Assembly: GCF_002078875.1 (NCBI RefSeq)
Contig: NC_034409.1
Location: forward strand, 109,215,568 to 109,279,567
Direction: 5' to 3'
From: Numida meleagris
Lineage: Eukaryota; Chordata; Aves; Galliformes; Numididae
DNA: 64,000 nucleotides
The translations under genes were made by a program, and so were the position numbers. The stretch's first letter is position 1. Each line of letters starts with the position of its first letter. The notes beneath the pieces were generated by a model that worked only from the letters and a program-made list of their open reading frames with translations, was not told the DNA's origin and did not search any database. Below are positions 37,099 to 49,630 of the stretch, in pieces.

Positions 37099-37665
37099 GG
37101 ATGCGCCTGCTGCACTGCGTCAGGACCAGGATGCTGCTGCTGGGGAGGGCTCCCAAGAAGTGACCAGAGATGAGGCCAACAATCCCAGGACACAACTAAC
37201 CAGGATGGATGGAGCTGAGAGATAAAGTGAAATATCTCCTGGGGCCTGAATGGTGCTGGTACCAATGTGCAATCTGTGGCAAAGGCAAAAGCATGTGGAC
37301 TTGTTTTTAAGAAACCTTTCCTTTTTGCTGAAAGGATATTTTTGCTAGTTTCTCCTTTTTCAGGCCCAGCTCTGATGACAGAGAGGGGATTTACTTTGGG
37401 CCCAGAGCAGTGAGGGCTCAACAAAGAAGGCTGGATGGGCAGCAGCACCATGCACTGGAAGCCAGCTTTCAGACAGATGATGGGCATTGGTTCCCACATG
37501 CAACATCTTCACCTGTCTGTATTCTCAGACTCCTAGCTGTATCGGCCTTCACACAAACTGTGTCGTTGGCAAGGGCTACCTGTTACTGATCTATCAGCCA
37601 AGTGGTGGATAACTTTAACTGTGGTTTAGCAGAAATTACAAATAAATCACTGAAAAGTGAACCTA
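37099..37665 (+). other. NDP: NDP 3' UTR (predicted)
   Basis: This is untranslated sequence from the stop codon to shortly after the first canonical poly(A) signal. It contains no CR1. The end is estimated from AATAAA at 37641-37646; a longer form cannot be excluded. Open frames over this stretch on either strand are shadows. Confidence 0.65.
37641..37646 (+). terminator. NDP: Poly(A) signal AATAAA of NDP
   Basis: A canonical AATAAA lies 543 bases after the Norrin stop codon and is the first perfect signal I found downstream of it. Cleavage would be expected roughly 15-30 bases later. Confidence 0.6.
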
Positions 37666-40600
37666 ATACAAAATGTACCTCTGGGATTACCCAGCGCCAG
37701 CTAAAATGATTATTTGCAGTATATGGCATCACAGTTCAGTGGTTGAGGGACTCTTGAGAAGTGTGAGGTCATGAGGCATTATTCCCCTCTAAAAGCCTGT
37801 AAATGTGATACATTACATCTGTCACAAAAGCCATTATTCAAACACTAAAAACTAAACAAAAATTAAAATGTTGCATACTAAATGGAGTCTTTTCTTAATC
37901 TGTTGATGTACAGAGACAGAGCTACCAAAATAATGACCAAATCTAGGATTTATTTTCATCCTCAGACCACTGAGTATCATTTATTCCTTAGATAGTTGGG
38001 AAAATCACATGGATGTGCCCATATAAGGTTTAAGGCAGAGTTTGAACCCCAGTGTTATCCACTGGACCACAAAGCTTGTGTTTCAATTTATTTAAAGACC
38101 TGCTACCTGGGGTCCTGGTGGACTTACCACCCAGATGGTAACTGTTGGGGAATGCCACAGCTCTTGGCTGGGCCATCTGTCCACATACATCTGGATGAGC
38201 CATTCTTTGGATAGAAGTCACGGAGATGTCAGGAGCATCCTTCTGCATAAGATCCAGGTTCAGAGCAGTTTCTACTCCTCATCAGCACGGGCATGCTCAG
38301 TCCCACAGCCACCTTCTTGGAGCAGTTCCCCTGCACAACAATGTCTGTTGGAGGCCTTGTGGCAAGGACAGGAAGTCTTGTCCAAGCCAAGTATTTGCTC
38401 CATCTGTTCAGCACCATCCTGTCTGTCTGCAGCAAATGATGAAGAAAGAGATTCCCAAGGGCTACCAGGGAGAGCAGCTGTCTTGCGTTCTGCTCAGGGG
38501 TTACTGGGGCTGGTACTGCAAAAACAAATTCCTCTTCCACTGCCTTCTCATGGTGGGTATGCATGGGATATGAGGGAACATGGGGGACAGATACTAGCCT
38601 TGTGAGCCAGATCTTGGACGAGGATGGCAGTCAGTCAGAAGTGGGGTCAAGTATACCCGCAGACACTGGTTGCAGAGAGGTTTGTAGTGCATAGGAAGGA
38701 CTCTGTCTTCTAGAAATGGCTAGGAGGTGGGCAGTTTTCAACATCACAGAGCTGCAGGCAAACAAACAGGTGAATCAAGAAGTCAGAAGCCAAGAGGCTC
38801 GGATTAAAATGTCAAACCCATGCATGATGAGCCCTGGTGAGGTCATCAGACACCAATCATTGTTTCAACACTGTCAGTCATTCTTCTCACATGTGATACA
38901 TAGTTTGAACATCAAAGGGTGAGAGGTAGGAGCATGAGCCAGGTATTATCACCAGATTACTTTATATGAAAGATTATGTGCATCATTTTTCTACTCTCTT
39001 TCAATCTCCAGCACCTAAAAAACCCATTATCCAAAAACCCATTAATCTCTACTGTTAATTATGTGGAGAAAATTTCAGTAATTATCTGAAACTTCAGCAA
39101 TACCACCAAATAACTGCACCAAAAACTTGTGTGATCTAAGCACACAAGCAGTGCTACACAGCTATCTAGAGAATGAGAATTTAGAAAGAAAAATAAAATA
39201 TTTATGACGAGAGAAGAACCTGGCTGGTATTTATTCCCACATCCCTTTGGTGTCACAGTGCAAGAGCTATAATTGCTCAAATAGGTTTCCCAGGAGGTAT
39301 TTGTGCTTCAACAAATGCTTTTTCCCCCCCTCTCACGCCCTACATTCCTTCCACTTTTGCTTGATTCCTCTAATGAAATCATTGCCTTGTGATCGCAGTC
39401 TGTTGCCAGACGCAAAGGTGAAGAGGATTTCACATCATCTAATTTAACTGTTGAGTCAAATAAATTCACAGAAGGAATGTAACAGAAATTAGAAGTCATA
39501 AGGCAAACATGCCTGTAAATAGCTAGAAATGGTTATTAAACAGTGAATCAAACTTCCAAATTCTTCTGTTGGCTTTGTTGGGCAATCTTCATATTAACGT
39601 TTAAGAAAAGATGGGGATAATCTTCAACTCCAAATACCCAAAAGTCTGCTATAAAACCATATTTTGATACTTTTGATACTTACAAAAGGCAAACAAGTGC
39701 TGAACAAAGCACACATGGTTGCTCATGGTTAAAATCACGAGGCATATTTGAAAAAAGAGAAAATGAGTCTTCAGGTAAAAACTACAGGACTCGTCCCATG
39801 GAGAGAGAGAGTCTAAATGGTGCTTGGAGATGCATCAGCTTCCTAATTTCTTAGCCTGGCCCCACACTAGATACTTAAGCTTTGTTTTACAAGTCTGACT
39901 ACAGTGTCTGTGCATCTTAAATTGTGTTGATTTTGAACAACAGGGTGGGACAGGTCTAGTTGTCCAGGTAATGCTGTGGGCCCTTTTCTTTGCTAAAGCA
40001 TCCTCTCCCTGAGACTCAAATGGCAGTCTTCTCCCCAGGTTGTGCCTCACCCTCAGGCACTATCTTCCCTCACAGAAAGGCTGGTTCAGCTGTGTGGTTC
40101 CTGCAGTTTGCCCAAGATATGATGCAGACTTTTGACTCCTATGCCCTCTAGTCTCTTGATGAAGTTTCTAAGCCGAACTAGGCTGGCTCTTGAAAGCCAC
40201 CCAACCCACTAGTGGTGGCGTTACATGTCAGCTGGATTGATGGTACTCATGGAGAACACAAGGGAAACTGGACCTTTGCTAGTATCTTTTGCTTGCAGGG
40301 AAAGTCTTATAAAGCCACTGTGTGTTGTGTCTATCAGAAATAATTTGTGATTGACAGATTAAAAGAGCTTACGATCTTGCATTGTAAGTATTCTGCCCCC
40401 AGTTTCAGCTTCTGCTTTAGTGCTTAAAGCCGCATAGATTCAAAAACAGTATCTACATATATATAAGTCTTTATATAAATCATAAAACTTAATAACTAAA
40501 TGCTTTCTTGGGATGTACCCAATCAATTTACACCTCACCCTGCCCTCTGAGCTTGTAGCATTTCTGCTGGAGAAGAGATCCCAAACCTGACCACCTCCTC

Positions 40601-40918
40601 AAGGTCCTTATAGGACAGAAATGTGTAGACTATAATCAGGACTCGTACAAACAGAGCAGTACTCTGCCACTCTGTGGGTCTTGCTTCAGTTCTTAGGATC
40701 TGATGCAAGAAAAGTGATTCCCTTGGGCTCCCTTCTGTGAGTGAGTTGTTTTTCAGTGTCTAGTCCTACATGCTTAAAGACAGTGAAAGGTTTCAAACTA
40801 AATTTATCTGAAACAGGATTAAATCCTTCAGGAAACAGAGCTCTACTTAGGAAGGATTTTTTTCTCTGATTTGGCCCATAAATATTTCTGAGAAATCCAA
40901 ATGCCATTGTGCTGTAGG

Positions 40919-41000
40919 AAAAAAAAAAAAGGGGGGGGGGGAAAGAATAGAGAGAAGTGAAAAGGGAAGGCAAGGCAAGGAAAAGGAAAAGGAAAAGAGA
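40919..41000 (+). repeat. Poly(A)-poly(G) junction and purine tract
   Basis: Twelve A are followed directly by eleven G (40919-40941). Then comes an almost pure A/G stretch with 'aaggcaaggcaaggaaaagg'-type repeats to about 41000. The G run and the purine strand could form quadruplex or triplex structures. The homopolymer lengths may be unreliable. Confidence 0.85.
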
Positions 41001-44000
41001 ATGTAATTATCCAGGGTAAAAGTCACTGACAGCCTTCTAAGATAGAGTGTATTATATCAAAGAGGCACAGGAAAGTTGCAGCCCAGCCAACTTGCTGTCT
41101 TATATATCTACAAATAAGCTGGTTGAAAATCCAAATAGTGAGTCTACCAAGTCAGGGTCAAAAATCATTATTTATGGTTCAAAAGAGGGAGGATAGGTAA
41201 TCACTAGTCTGCAAACTGTGTTAGTAAACATACTAACCTACTGAAAATAGTCCTCTGTGGTTCAATAATATGAAGATTATTTATGTACAACAAGGTACAA
41301 AAATTCAGAGTTCACTAATGAGAAAAAGCAATCTCGTTTGGACTGTACCAGTAATGCTTATTTTAAAATATTTTGCTTTGCCTTTTAAAAAAATATATTT
41401 ACTAGACCATATTGGAGCAGTCTAGGAATCAAAAAAGTGTATGGAAATACAAAAGGACATCTGTCATTTTTGTGAGACAGATTTAATCCCTCCTTCAGGT
41501 GTTGACAGCACATCCTATGAAAACAAAATATTAAAACCAGCTAATCGCATTCCAAAGTAATCTACATTTGTTAATCTAGATCAGTTTTTCTAAGAAGAAT
41601 TAAAGAGCTAATCCTAAAATAAAGCAGCTTTCATTCAGTTTCACAATTGATATTCCAAGCTCTATGTGGATCTCAAAACTTCAGAATTTTCTGTTCTTTT
41701 GAGGCTTTCCAGTTGCAAAACATAGTGGAGGTTTGTACTAATGCTGTGCACTGTAGACAATCACTGTATAAAAAACAGGATTGACTGAGGGAGCAACAAT
41801 ATCTGATGTGCTAGATTCATCTCCCCCAGCTCTGTACCCTAAACATTAGGGACTTTGTCTTGCTGACCCTTGTTCTGCCTCCAGAATGACTTAGATTCAG
41901 GAGGAGAGGTGGAAAGTGCTCTTCTTTGAAAGCATCAGTTCCCACCTCTGTAACGCTGGAGGAACACTGGGGGAGGCCTGAAATCAAAGTCTCCACTAAT
42001 TTATGTGAGTATTGAAATGGCTGACTGCCTGCTTTTGTCTTTGAAAATGAAAAAAATATGATTTTGCAGAAGTGAAAATCTTAAGGGTGGTCAGCTCCAT
42101 AGCTTTACTAAGGAGGAATCTGGTCCTGTTAAAGAACTTTTGAGCTTTTTATTACATTCACATATATATGCAGACACATATTTCACAGGCATGTTTCTTC
42201 AACCTCACAGCCTTCTGCTACTCCTTGAGAGGTGGGCAGGAGCAAAGACCTCTCCTAGACCCATGGAAGCAACTGTGAGTCTGGGATCTATCTGCTCATA
42301 TCAGTCACATCTCCATAGTGTCACATAAGGATCTTGTCCAAACGCTCGGTTAGTAACTGGGAATGGAAGGCTGGCAGGTGAAACCTATTACCTGCTACAG
42401 CAAGTCTGCACAGACTTAAAATTGATTCTAACGTTATATGAACTCTGTATGTACAAATTTTACCCCTCTAGGGACTAAGGTTACCACTGCCTCCCATATT
42501 TAGCTCCTTTTAAAGTGCCGGAGAGTCCTTACACTGGGAGAACCCATTCCTGTGCTTCTGAATTTCTCCCATGGTGTTTCTTTGCTTGTTTGTTGCTGCC
42601 TAGTGTTTTGTTTTGTTTTCTCTTAAGCTGCACTGATAGATGCAGAGATATGTGTGTATGGATGTGCACAGAGAGACAGGGAGGGTGAGAGTGTTGACTC
42701 TAGGAGGAGATAAAAGCTATATTCTGTAACCACGACTCTGATAATCACAGCTTTGTAGGAAATTATTTATAGTCTTCCAACTAGATATAGAAGAGAAACG
42801 TACAGAGACACACACAAATCTACATTTATATATTCATACATATATTTTTATGCGTTAATTGTACCACAGCTGCCAGACAAAACTGCTGCATGACCTTGTG
42901 CTGCTTAGCTATTGAGTATGCAATAAAATAAAAAGTGATAAATACAAAATGATGCTAGATCAGCAGCATGCTCCGCTGCAATGGAGGTAAAGGCCATGAC
43001 TGATACTGTGTCTGCATTTTGCTGAGTAAGGTGCATTTTCCCTTGGAGATGGAGCACAGCAGAGGCTCACAAGTCCTGAAGAGTACTGAGGCTGAGCCTT
43101 TAGGTGGAGCTCTCGTCCTGCATGGCTGCTGGAGGCTAATTCAGTTTGTGGGATGGGGATGGCAGTGCTGAGGCTGTGTGGTTGGGAAGAAGGCCATTGT
43201 ATGTGTAGTGTGCACTGGAAAGCATGAAGAAGCAGTCTTCAGTGCAAGCTTTGTGCTCAGCAAGGAAAATTTGGCAGGTTTGTTTCTACTGCAAACCCTG
43301 TTGGTTCCCACTTCTCCCCATCTCTTCTGTGAGATCTGTCAGACTGGAAAATGGGCAGAACTAAGAGGGTGAAAACCTAGCAAGAAAAACTTGAGTCAGT
43401 GACTGCAATTAAGTCACACATGAGGGCTTCTAGTTTTGTCTAGCAAATACAGGCTTGTAAGAGCTGCGCTTATTTCACATTGTAGAGGTGGTACCAGGCA
43501 TCACAAGCAGGGCTTGTGGTAGCTCAAGATAATGAAGAATGTGGTCATTCAGGGGAAAGCTTTGTACAGCAGAAAGGGAGAGGAATGGTCCTTGAACCTG
43601 CAAAACACAGAAAGACAAAATCGCTACATTCCACTTTTATTATTATACCTGAAGTTGCCATTAATATCAAGCCATACTCCCAGAAGATAAGACTCACTAT
43701 CCTTTTCACATGACAAGAACCCATTACTGTTAGGGGCTACTGAAATCAGCAATAACAAACTCCATTGTTGCACCATTACATTTGTACTGGAGCTATTTTC
43801 CTTGCTGCTTTTCTCCTGCACTCTAAAACTGTGTACCAAAGCATGGCTAGAATATAACAAATACAGCATATCACCCTGAGTGTTATACAGAACTTAACAG
43901 GTGGGATTTGTCTCACAGACCCAAACACCTCCTGCCTGTGATTAAGCCAGGTGTCTGGCTTCCCACTGAAGTCAGTGGAGATTCAGTCAAGATAACTGAG

Positions 44001-44177
44001 TCTGAAGTCAACTCACCTGACTAGACATTTGTCTTTGTCTTTGCTGAGCAGAGATGAAAGTCTTCTAGACTGAACTGAGTGTCTTGACTAGATGATCATG
44101 GATTATGACAATGATATTCTTGCAAACGAAGTGAGGAAGAATGGTCTAGATGAAATTTCTGAAAGGTTTATTCAAAT

Positions 44178-44280
44178 GGCACTTGAACACTGACAGACAT
44201 GGGTCATCAAACACCACTCTAGGAAGCTCTTTCCAGGGGTTGACAACCCTCTTGGTAAAGAAATGTTTCCTAATATCCAG
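44178..44280 (-). mobile_element. Old CR1 LINE remnant, reverse orientation
   Basis: 'ctctttccaggggttgacaa', then 'ccctcttggtaaagaaatgt' and 'ttcctaatatccag', match the reverse complement of the CR1 pol C-terminal region, in the same place as 'ctggtccagtg..ccctc..gtaaagaa' in the younger copies at 48.6 and 49.3 kb. No tail survives, and divergence is high. Confidence 0.75.
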
Positions 44281-45540
44281 TAAACAGAAAGAAAAGCTGC
44301 AAGACATAGCAGACAGGAACGAATAATCAGCTGCGCAAATATAAGCCTTTTTAACAGTTCTTCAAGAGATGTGGCAGTTATGATGGGTCACAGCAGAACA
44401 TTACTGATTAACATCATATTAATTAGTTATGAGAAAGCTAAATGTGATGCTGGGAGGCATCATGAGGTAACTAAAGCAATCCCTCCAGCATACTCAACAT
44501 TAACAAAACTAGCTGACATAGAGGAGAGAAATTCCAAAAGATAGAGGGAATAACAACATAGCCTATAAGAGAAAACTGAAGTAAGTGGGTAGAGAAAAGA
44601 AGGTTGATAGAAAATCTGCTGAAAATATTAATATATGCAAAAAGCAGCTGCAGAGATTAGACTACTAACAACTGTAATGAAAAAAAAAACTTATACAGAA
44701 GACAACGGACAGGAAAGAATTGCAGTAGGTTGTTGTGAAAAGATACCGTTGTATGCCTTGGAGAGCACGTTAGATAAATGTCCTCCTACAGATGGTTTAG
44801 GTTTGGTGCAGGGAATTAGATTATCTCCTCAGGCCTCCTTCAGGCTCCTGAGTCCATGCCCTTACGTGTAACAGGGCAGCATGACAATTTTGTCACAGTA
44901 TCATCTCTTGGAAAAGTTTATGATGCATGACTCCTGAGGAGAGAGGGCTAAAATGTAGTGTCAAGGAACAAAGCAGGGGAGGTGTGCTTCGTTTTTGTAG
45001 GGCTGCCCCAGAACAATCATGTTAAAGTGATTCTCTGACTGGCAAGTAGACAAGCAAAATCTCTCACGAACTGTCATCAAAACTGACATAAAAAGACAGC
45101 AGAGCTGCAACATTTTTCTAAAGTAGATGTCCCACTGTTTTTCTTTTTTCACATAATGGGGCAGCCTGCAGAGACCTGGCAACATTTGACTTCTTGAAGT
45201 GCAGGCTAAGGCAGACTATTTGATCTGACTGCTCTTTGGCAAGAGGAAATAAAATATTTGCTTGTAGCTATGAGCATGAGCTCTCAAAGCCCACTGCAGA
45301 TGCCTGTAGACCTGAGATAGAGTAAACCCAAAATCTTGAACATACCTATCAGCATGTGCTTTTACTTTTTTTCCCCTAGTTTTTCCTTCCAAGAATGACT
45401 TGATTCTTGTTTCCCCTGGCTTACATTTTCTGCTTCTGTTCTTATTTGTACTCTGCACTTTCCAAAGTCCTTAAAACAGTTGTCACATAGCCAGGAGGCT
45501 TAGAAATTTCCACAGACTTGAAGTCATGGAATTCCAACAA

Positions 45541-46084
45541 GTATACTCTGCCTTGGTGTAGCCTCACCTCAAAAACTCTGTGCAGTTTTGGGTGCCATAA
45601 CATTAGAAGGACATAAAACTATTATAGAGCATCCGAAGGAGGGCTGCAAAGATGGTGAAGGGTCTGAAGGGCAAGGTGTGTGAGGAATGGCTGAGGCCCC
45701 TCGGTGTACTGAGCCCAGAGCAGAGGAGCTCAGCTGAGCAGAGCTGAGGGGGAGGCCTCATGGCGGCTGCAGCTCCTCACAGGGAGCGGAGGGGCAGCGC
45801 TGAGCTCTGCTCCCTGTGACAGCGACAGGGCCCGAGGGAACTGCATGGAGCTGTGTCAGGGGAGGGGCAGCTGGGGGTTAGGGAAAGGGTCTGCACCAGA
45901 GGGTGGTGGGCATGGAACAGGCTGCCCAGGGCAGTGGGCACAGCCCTGAGTGTCAGAGTTCAAGGAGCATCTGGCCGATTCTCTCAGACATAGGTTTGAA
46001 TTTTGAGTGGTCCTATTTGGAGCTCAGAATGATCCTTGTGGGTCCCTTCCATTTTGAGATATTCTATGCCTCCATGACTCTATT
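45541..46084 (+). mobile_element. CR1 LINE, 3' fragment (about 540 bp)
   Basis: The copy starts in pol ('ctcaaaaactctgtgcagtt', 'ttgggtgccataacattaga') and continues through 'gcagaggagctcagctgagc', 'gggaggcctcatggcggctg' and 'acaggctgcccagggcagtg'. The 3' UTR 'aatgatccttgtgggtccct' ends in 'atattctatgcctccatgac'. It is on the + strand, with a more GC-rich pol section than the other copies, suggesting a different CR1 subfamily. It is not coding-competent. Confidence 0.93.
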
Positions 46085-46968
46085 GGTTCTTGACACAGCC
46101 ACTATCAATATTAATCCTCCCTAACTGCAATGGTCCAGCGATAAAAAGATATTCTATTGGTCTCAAATACATTGTCAAGGCCGAAAGAAATAAGATATCT
46201 TAGTTTTGAAGTTACAGAGAGGCTTTGTCTTTATAGCCATGGTGATATACAGGGAAGTAGATGGCAAAAATGTGGGGAAAACTGTCCCATAAAATCTCAA
46301 AAAACAACCCTAGAGAAAATATTTTGAGGGAAGAAGGCAGTGATGGGGAGCAGGTATATGACCTCTAACTACAATGCAAGAAAATGCAAGATATATACAG
46401 TGGTTCCATTGCGAATAGACAACTACACTGAGTATCAGGGCAATAGTATCCTTGGAGTCTCCAGTAATGGCAAGGAGATAAGATTAAGACATGTGAGGAA
46501 TCTCCACCTTTCCCTGCATGAGTTCTGCTGTGTGTACACCTCTGGTACAGCACTATACTTCCCAATACAGCTAGGACTCCTGGGCAGCTTCACTGACTTA
46601 CAACACAGTATCACAAATTTTTAACTAGACCTAACCCAAACAAGAACTTTAACTTTCAAAAAGAGCTGTTCTATCCTTTCTTCCTACTCTACACACCCCA
46701 CCATTCCAACCTCGGCTTGAAGAGGGAATTATACTTTTGAATTCCTTGATTTCATATCTATTTACCTACCTGTGATCCCAGAACAGCTTGCTTTCAACCT
46801 AAGAAACAATAAAATACCCTCTTCTTAATTCCAAGACAAATTTGGAGGGGTAAAAAAGGGTCAGACCATCAGTAACTTGAGGAAGGAGAGAGGCATAGTT
46901 TTTAGTCGCCTGAGCTCAGCAGAATACTCCACCAGACTAGATAACAGTTTGCCACACCGTACTTTCTC

Positions 46969-47506
46969 ATTTGTACTCTGCCCTGGTGAGGCTACACCTC
47001 GAGTACTGTGTTCAGCTTTGGGTCCCTCACTACAAGAAAGGCATTGAGGCCCTGGAGCATGTCCAGAGAAAGGCAATGAAGCTGATAAGGAGCCTGGAGC
47101 ACAAGTCTTATGGGGAGTGGCTGAGGGAACGGGGATTGTTCAGTCTGGAGAAGAGGAGGCCCAGGGGAGACGTTATTGCTCTCTACAACTACATGAGGGG
47201 AGGTTGTGGTGAGGTGGATGTCAGTCTCTTCCATGTAACTAGCGATAGGACTAGAGGGAATGGCCTCAAACTGCGCCAGGAGAGATTCAGGTTGGACGTT
47301 AGGAAATACTTCCCTGAAAGAGTGGTCAGGCACTGGAAAAGGCTGCCCAGGGAGGTGGTGGAGTCACCTTCCCTGGAGGGGTTCAAGAAACGTTTAGATT
47401 TTGTACTGAGGCACACAGTTTAGTGGGGAAATATTGGTGGTAGGTAGACAGTTTTACTGGATGATCTTGGAGGTCTTTTCCAATCTCAGTGATTCTATGA
47501 TTCTGT
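46969..47506 (+). mobile_element. CR1 LINE, pol C-terminal fragment with a 150-codon open frame
   Basis: The open frame at 46971-47423 is uninterrupted and reads as the CR1 pol C-terminus, with 'LEYCVQLW', '[17 protein letters not shown]', '[14 protein letters not shown]', '[13 protein letters not shown]' and '[20 protein letters not shown]'. The 3' UTR ('ggatgatcttggaggtcttt') and the 'gattctatgattctg' tail follow. No reverse-transcriptase or endonuclease domain is present, so it cannot move on its own. An intact frame suggests a fairly young copy. Confidence 0.95.
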
Positions 47507-48477
47507 TACCTTTCAGCCTACAAAGCAATGAGCAGCTGTGTGTTGCCTGATCCATAGTACCATCCTGCTGAATTTTACAGGCTGGTTGGAAGGTGAGAGG
47601 CAGGATGGAAACTGGGTAATTGAGGGGATCTTTTCTCTTTTTTGTAACAAGTACAAATACCTCAGTCACAAAGAGATTGAAGTTACACAGTCTGCAGGGG
47701 AGCACAAATGCCCGTTATAAGACATTCTGGACAAGGACTGTGATCTGGAATATTACCAATATAAATAAACAAGGAGATAAGGTAACATTATTATCCTTTC
47801 CTTGAAGATTGCTTCATCAGTAAACTGTCTTGAAATCACAAAGGTTATGAACTTTCTGGAGAAGTATACACCGGCCAGTACAATACTTTGTCTATATCTC
47901 ATTTAATTACCATGGCCTTTTCAAATGCCAACATTGAAATTTTTTTCTGCACTGAGAGCTAAGTATTGGATATGTGTTCAGGCTCTGAGGCTTCATAGGA
48001 CTACAATAATAACCAGAACATCATTTTAAATTGTATTTTGAGGTTCATTTCAGATTTCATTGGATTATGAATCATTATTGAATACCAGACAAAACTACTG
48101 AAGCCAAACACATATAGAAAAAAATAATATCTCATATAGAAAAAATAATATATCCCAGATTTTCCATTTTGATTCTTCATACATTTAGACTGGGTTGTTC
48201 TATCATGTTCATTATAAAAAAAAGATGTCAATAATAAGATCATACTGTTCACATGAAAGAAAACAAACAGGTTTTTCATAATATAGCTGAAACATACCAA
48301 CCTTTTTCTGGCTTGTCCAGAAACAAATAGAGCCAATACAATTTGTCTTACATTGAACACAGATCAAAATGCTAGCAAGATGAAATAACTAGCAATCATG
48401 AAGCCTGTAATAAGAATTGCCGCTATTCCAATATTAATCTCTGATATTTATTGCTGTTACAGATATTTAAAAGGAAT

Positions 48478-48949
48478 TCATAGAATCATAGATTGTCCTG
48501 GGTTGAAAAGGACCATAATGATTATCTAGTTTCAACCCCACTGCTGCAGGCAGGGTTGCCAAACACTAGACCAGGCTGCCCGGAGCCACATCCAGCCTGG
48601 CCTTGAATGTCTCCAGGGATGGCGCATCCACAACCTCCTTGGGCAACCTGTTCCAGTGCGTCACTACCCTCTGAGCGAAAAACTTCCTCCTAACATCTAA
48701 CCTAAACCTCCCTTGTCTTAGTTTAAAACCATTCCCCCTTGTCCTGTCACTATCCACCCATGTAAACAGTCATACCCCCTCCTGTTTATACACTCCCTTC
48801 AAGTACTGGAAGGCCACAATGAGGTCTCCCTGGAGCCTTCGCTTCTCCAAGCTAAGCAAGCCCAGTTCCCTCAAACTTTCTTCATAGGAGAGGTGCTCCA
48901 GCCCTCTGATCATCTTAGTGGCCCTCCTCTGGACCTGCTCAAAGAGCTA
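48478..48949 (-). mobile_element. CR1 LINE, 3' fragment, reverse orientation
   Basis: The left edge is the inverted tail ('tagaatcatagattgtcctg'). The 3' UTR and pol C-terminus follow; the reverse-strand frame at 48566-48757 reads '[21 protein letters not shown]' and then '[20 protein letters not shown]'. It ends near 'ggccctcctctggacctgct'. It is 5'-truncated and lies about 190 bases from a similar copy in the same orientation. Confidence 0.95.
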
Positions 48950-49142
48950 ACTCTTACTGCAGAACACAAATAATGGTGAAATACAACTAAAATAACTACA
49001 GCTGATGACTAATTCTAGTGCAGAATAAGACGGCAATAGTGCTAGCTCCAGAATATATGTGGTGATAGATCTCCTTTGAAATAAACTATCTTATGTTTTA
49101 TCTGCCGTGCATGGAATTTAAGCTATAGCTTGCATCTGTAAG

Positions 49143-49630
49143 TCATAGAATCACAGAATCATAGAATGGTTTGTTTGGGTTGGAAGGGACTTTTAAGATC
49201 ATCTAGTTCCAACCTCTCTGCTGTAGGCAGGGATATCCTCCTCTAGACCAGGTTGCTCAAAGCCCCATCCAGCCTGGCCTTGAATGCTTCCAGGGAGGGG
49301 GCATTCACAGCCACACCGAGCAACCTGCTCCAGTGGCTCACCACCCTCACAGTAAAGAATTTCTTCCTGATATCTAGTCTAAATCTACCTTCTTACAGTT
49401 TAAAGCCATTTGCCCTCATCCTGTCACTACCTGCCCATATAAAAAGTCCCTCCCCAGCTTTCCTGTAGGCCCCCTTCAGATACTGGAAGGCTGCTATAAG
49501 GTCCCCCCGGAGCCTTCTCTTCTCCTGGCTGAAGAGCCCCAGCTCTCTCAGCCTGTCCTCATAGGGGAGGTGCTCCAGTCCTCTGATCATCTTCATGGCC
49601 CTCCTCTGGACATGCTGGATGTGCTGGAAG
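49143..49630 (-). mobile_element. CR1 LINE, 3' fragment, reverse orientation
   Basis: The inverted tail 'tcatagaatcacagaatcat' opens the element. It is followed by the 3' UTR, the pol C-terminus (reverse frame '[20 protein letters not shown]' and '[20 protein letters not shown]' at 49393-49596) and an abrupt 5' truncation near 'ctggatgtgctggaagtac'. It covers nearly the same part of CR1 as the neighbour at 48.5 kb. Confidence 0.95.

Larger units (their letters stand above)
37666..45540. other. Intergenic between NDP and MAOB, left part
   Basis: No supported gene is present. A more GC-rich part near 38.1-38.6 kb gives overlapping open frames of up to 156 codons on both strands, but none has a domain or splice context. 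Recognised elements are the A/G tract at 40.9 kb and an old CR1 remnant at 44.2 kb. Confidence 0.6.

Noticed and set aside
38135..38605. 156-codon open frame plus 115- and 111-codon overlapping frames downstream of NDP
   Set aside because: All three frames are open because the stretch is locally GC-rich. None shows a motif or a plausible gene structure.
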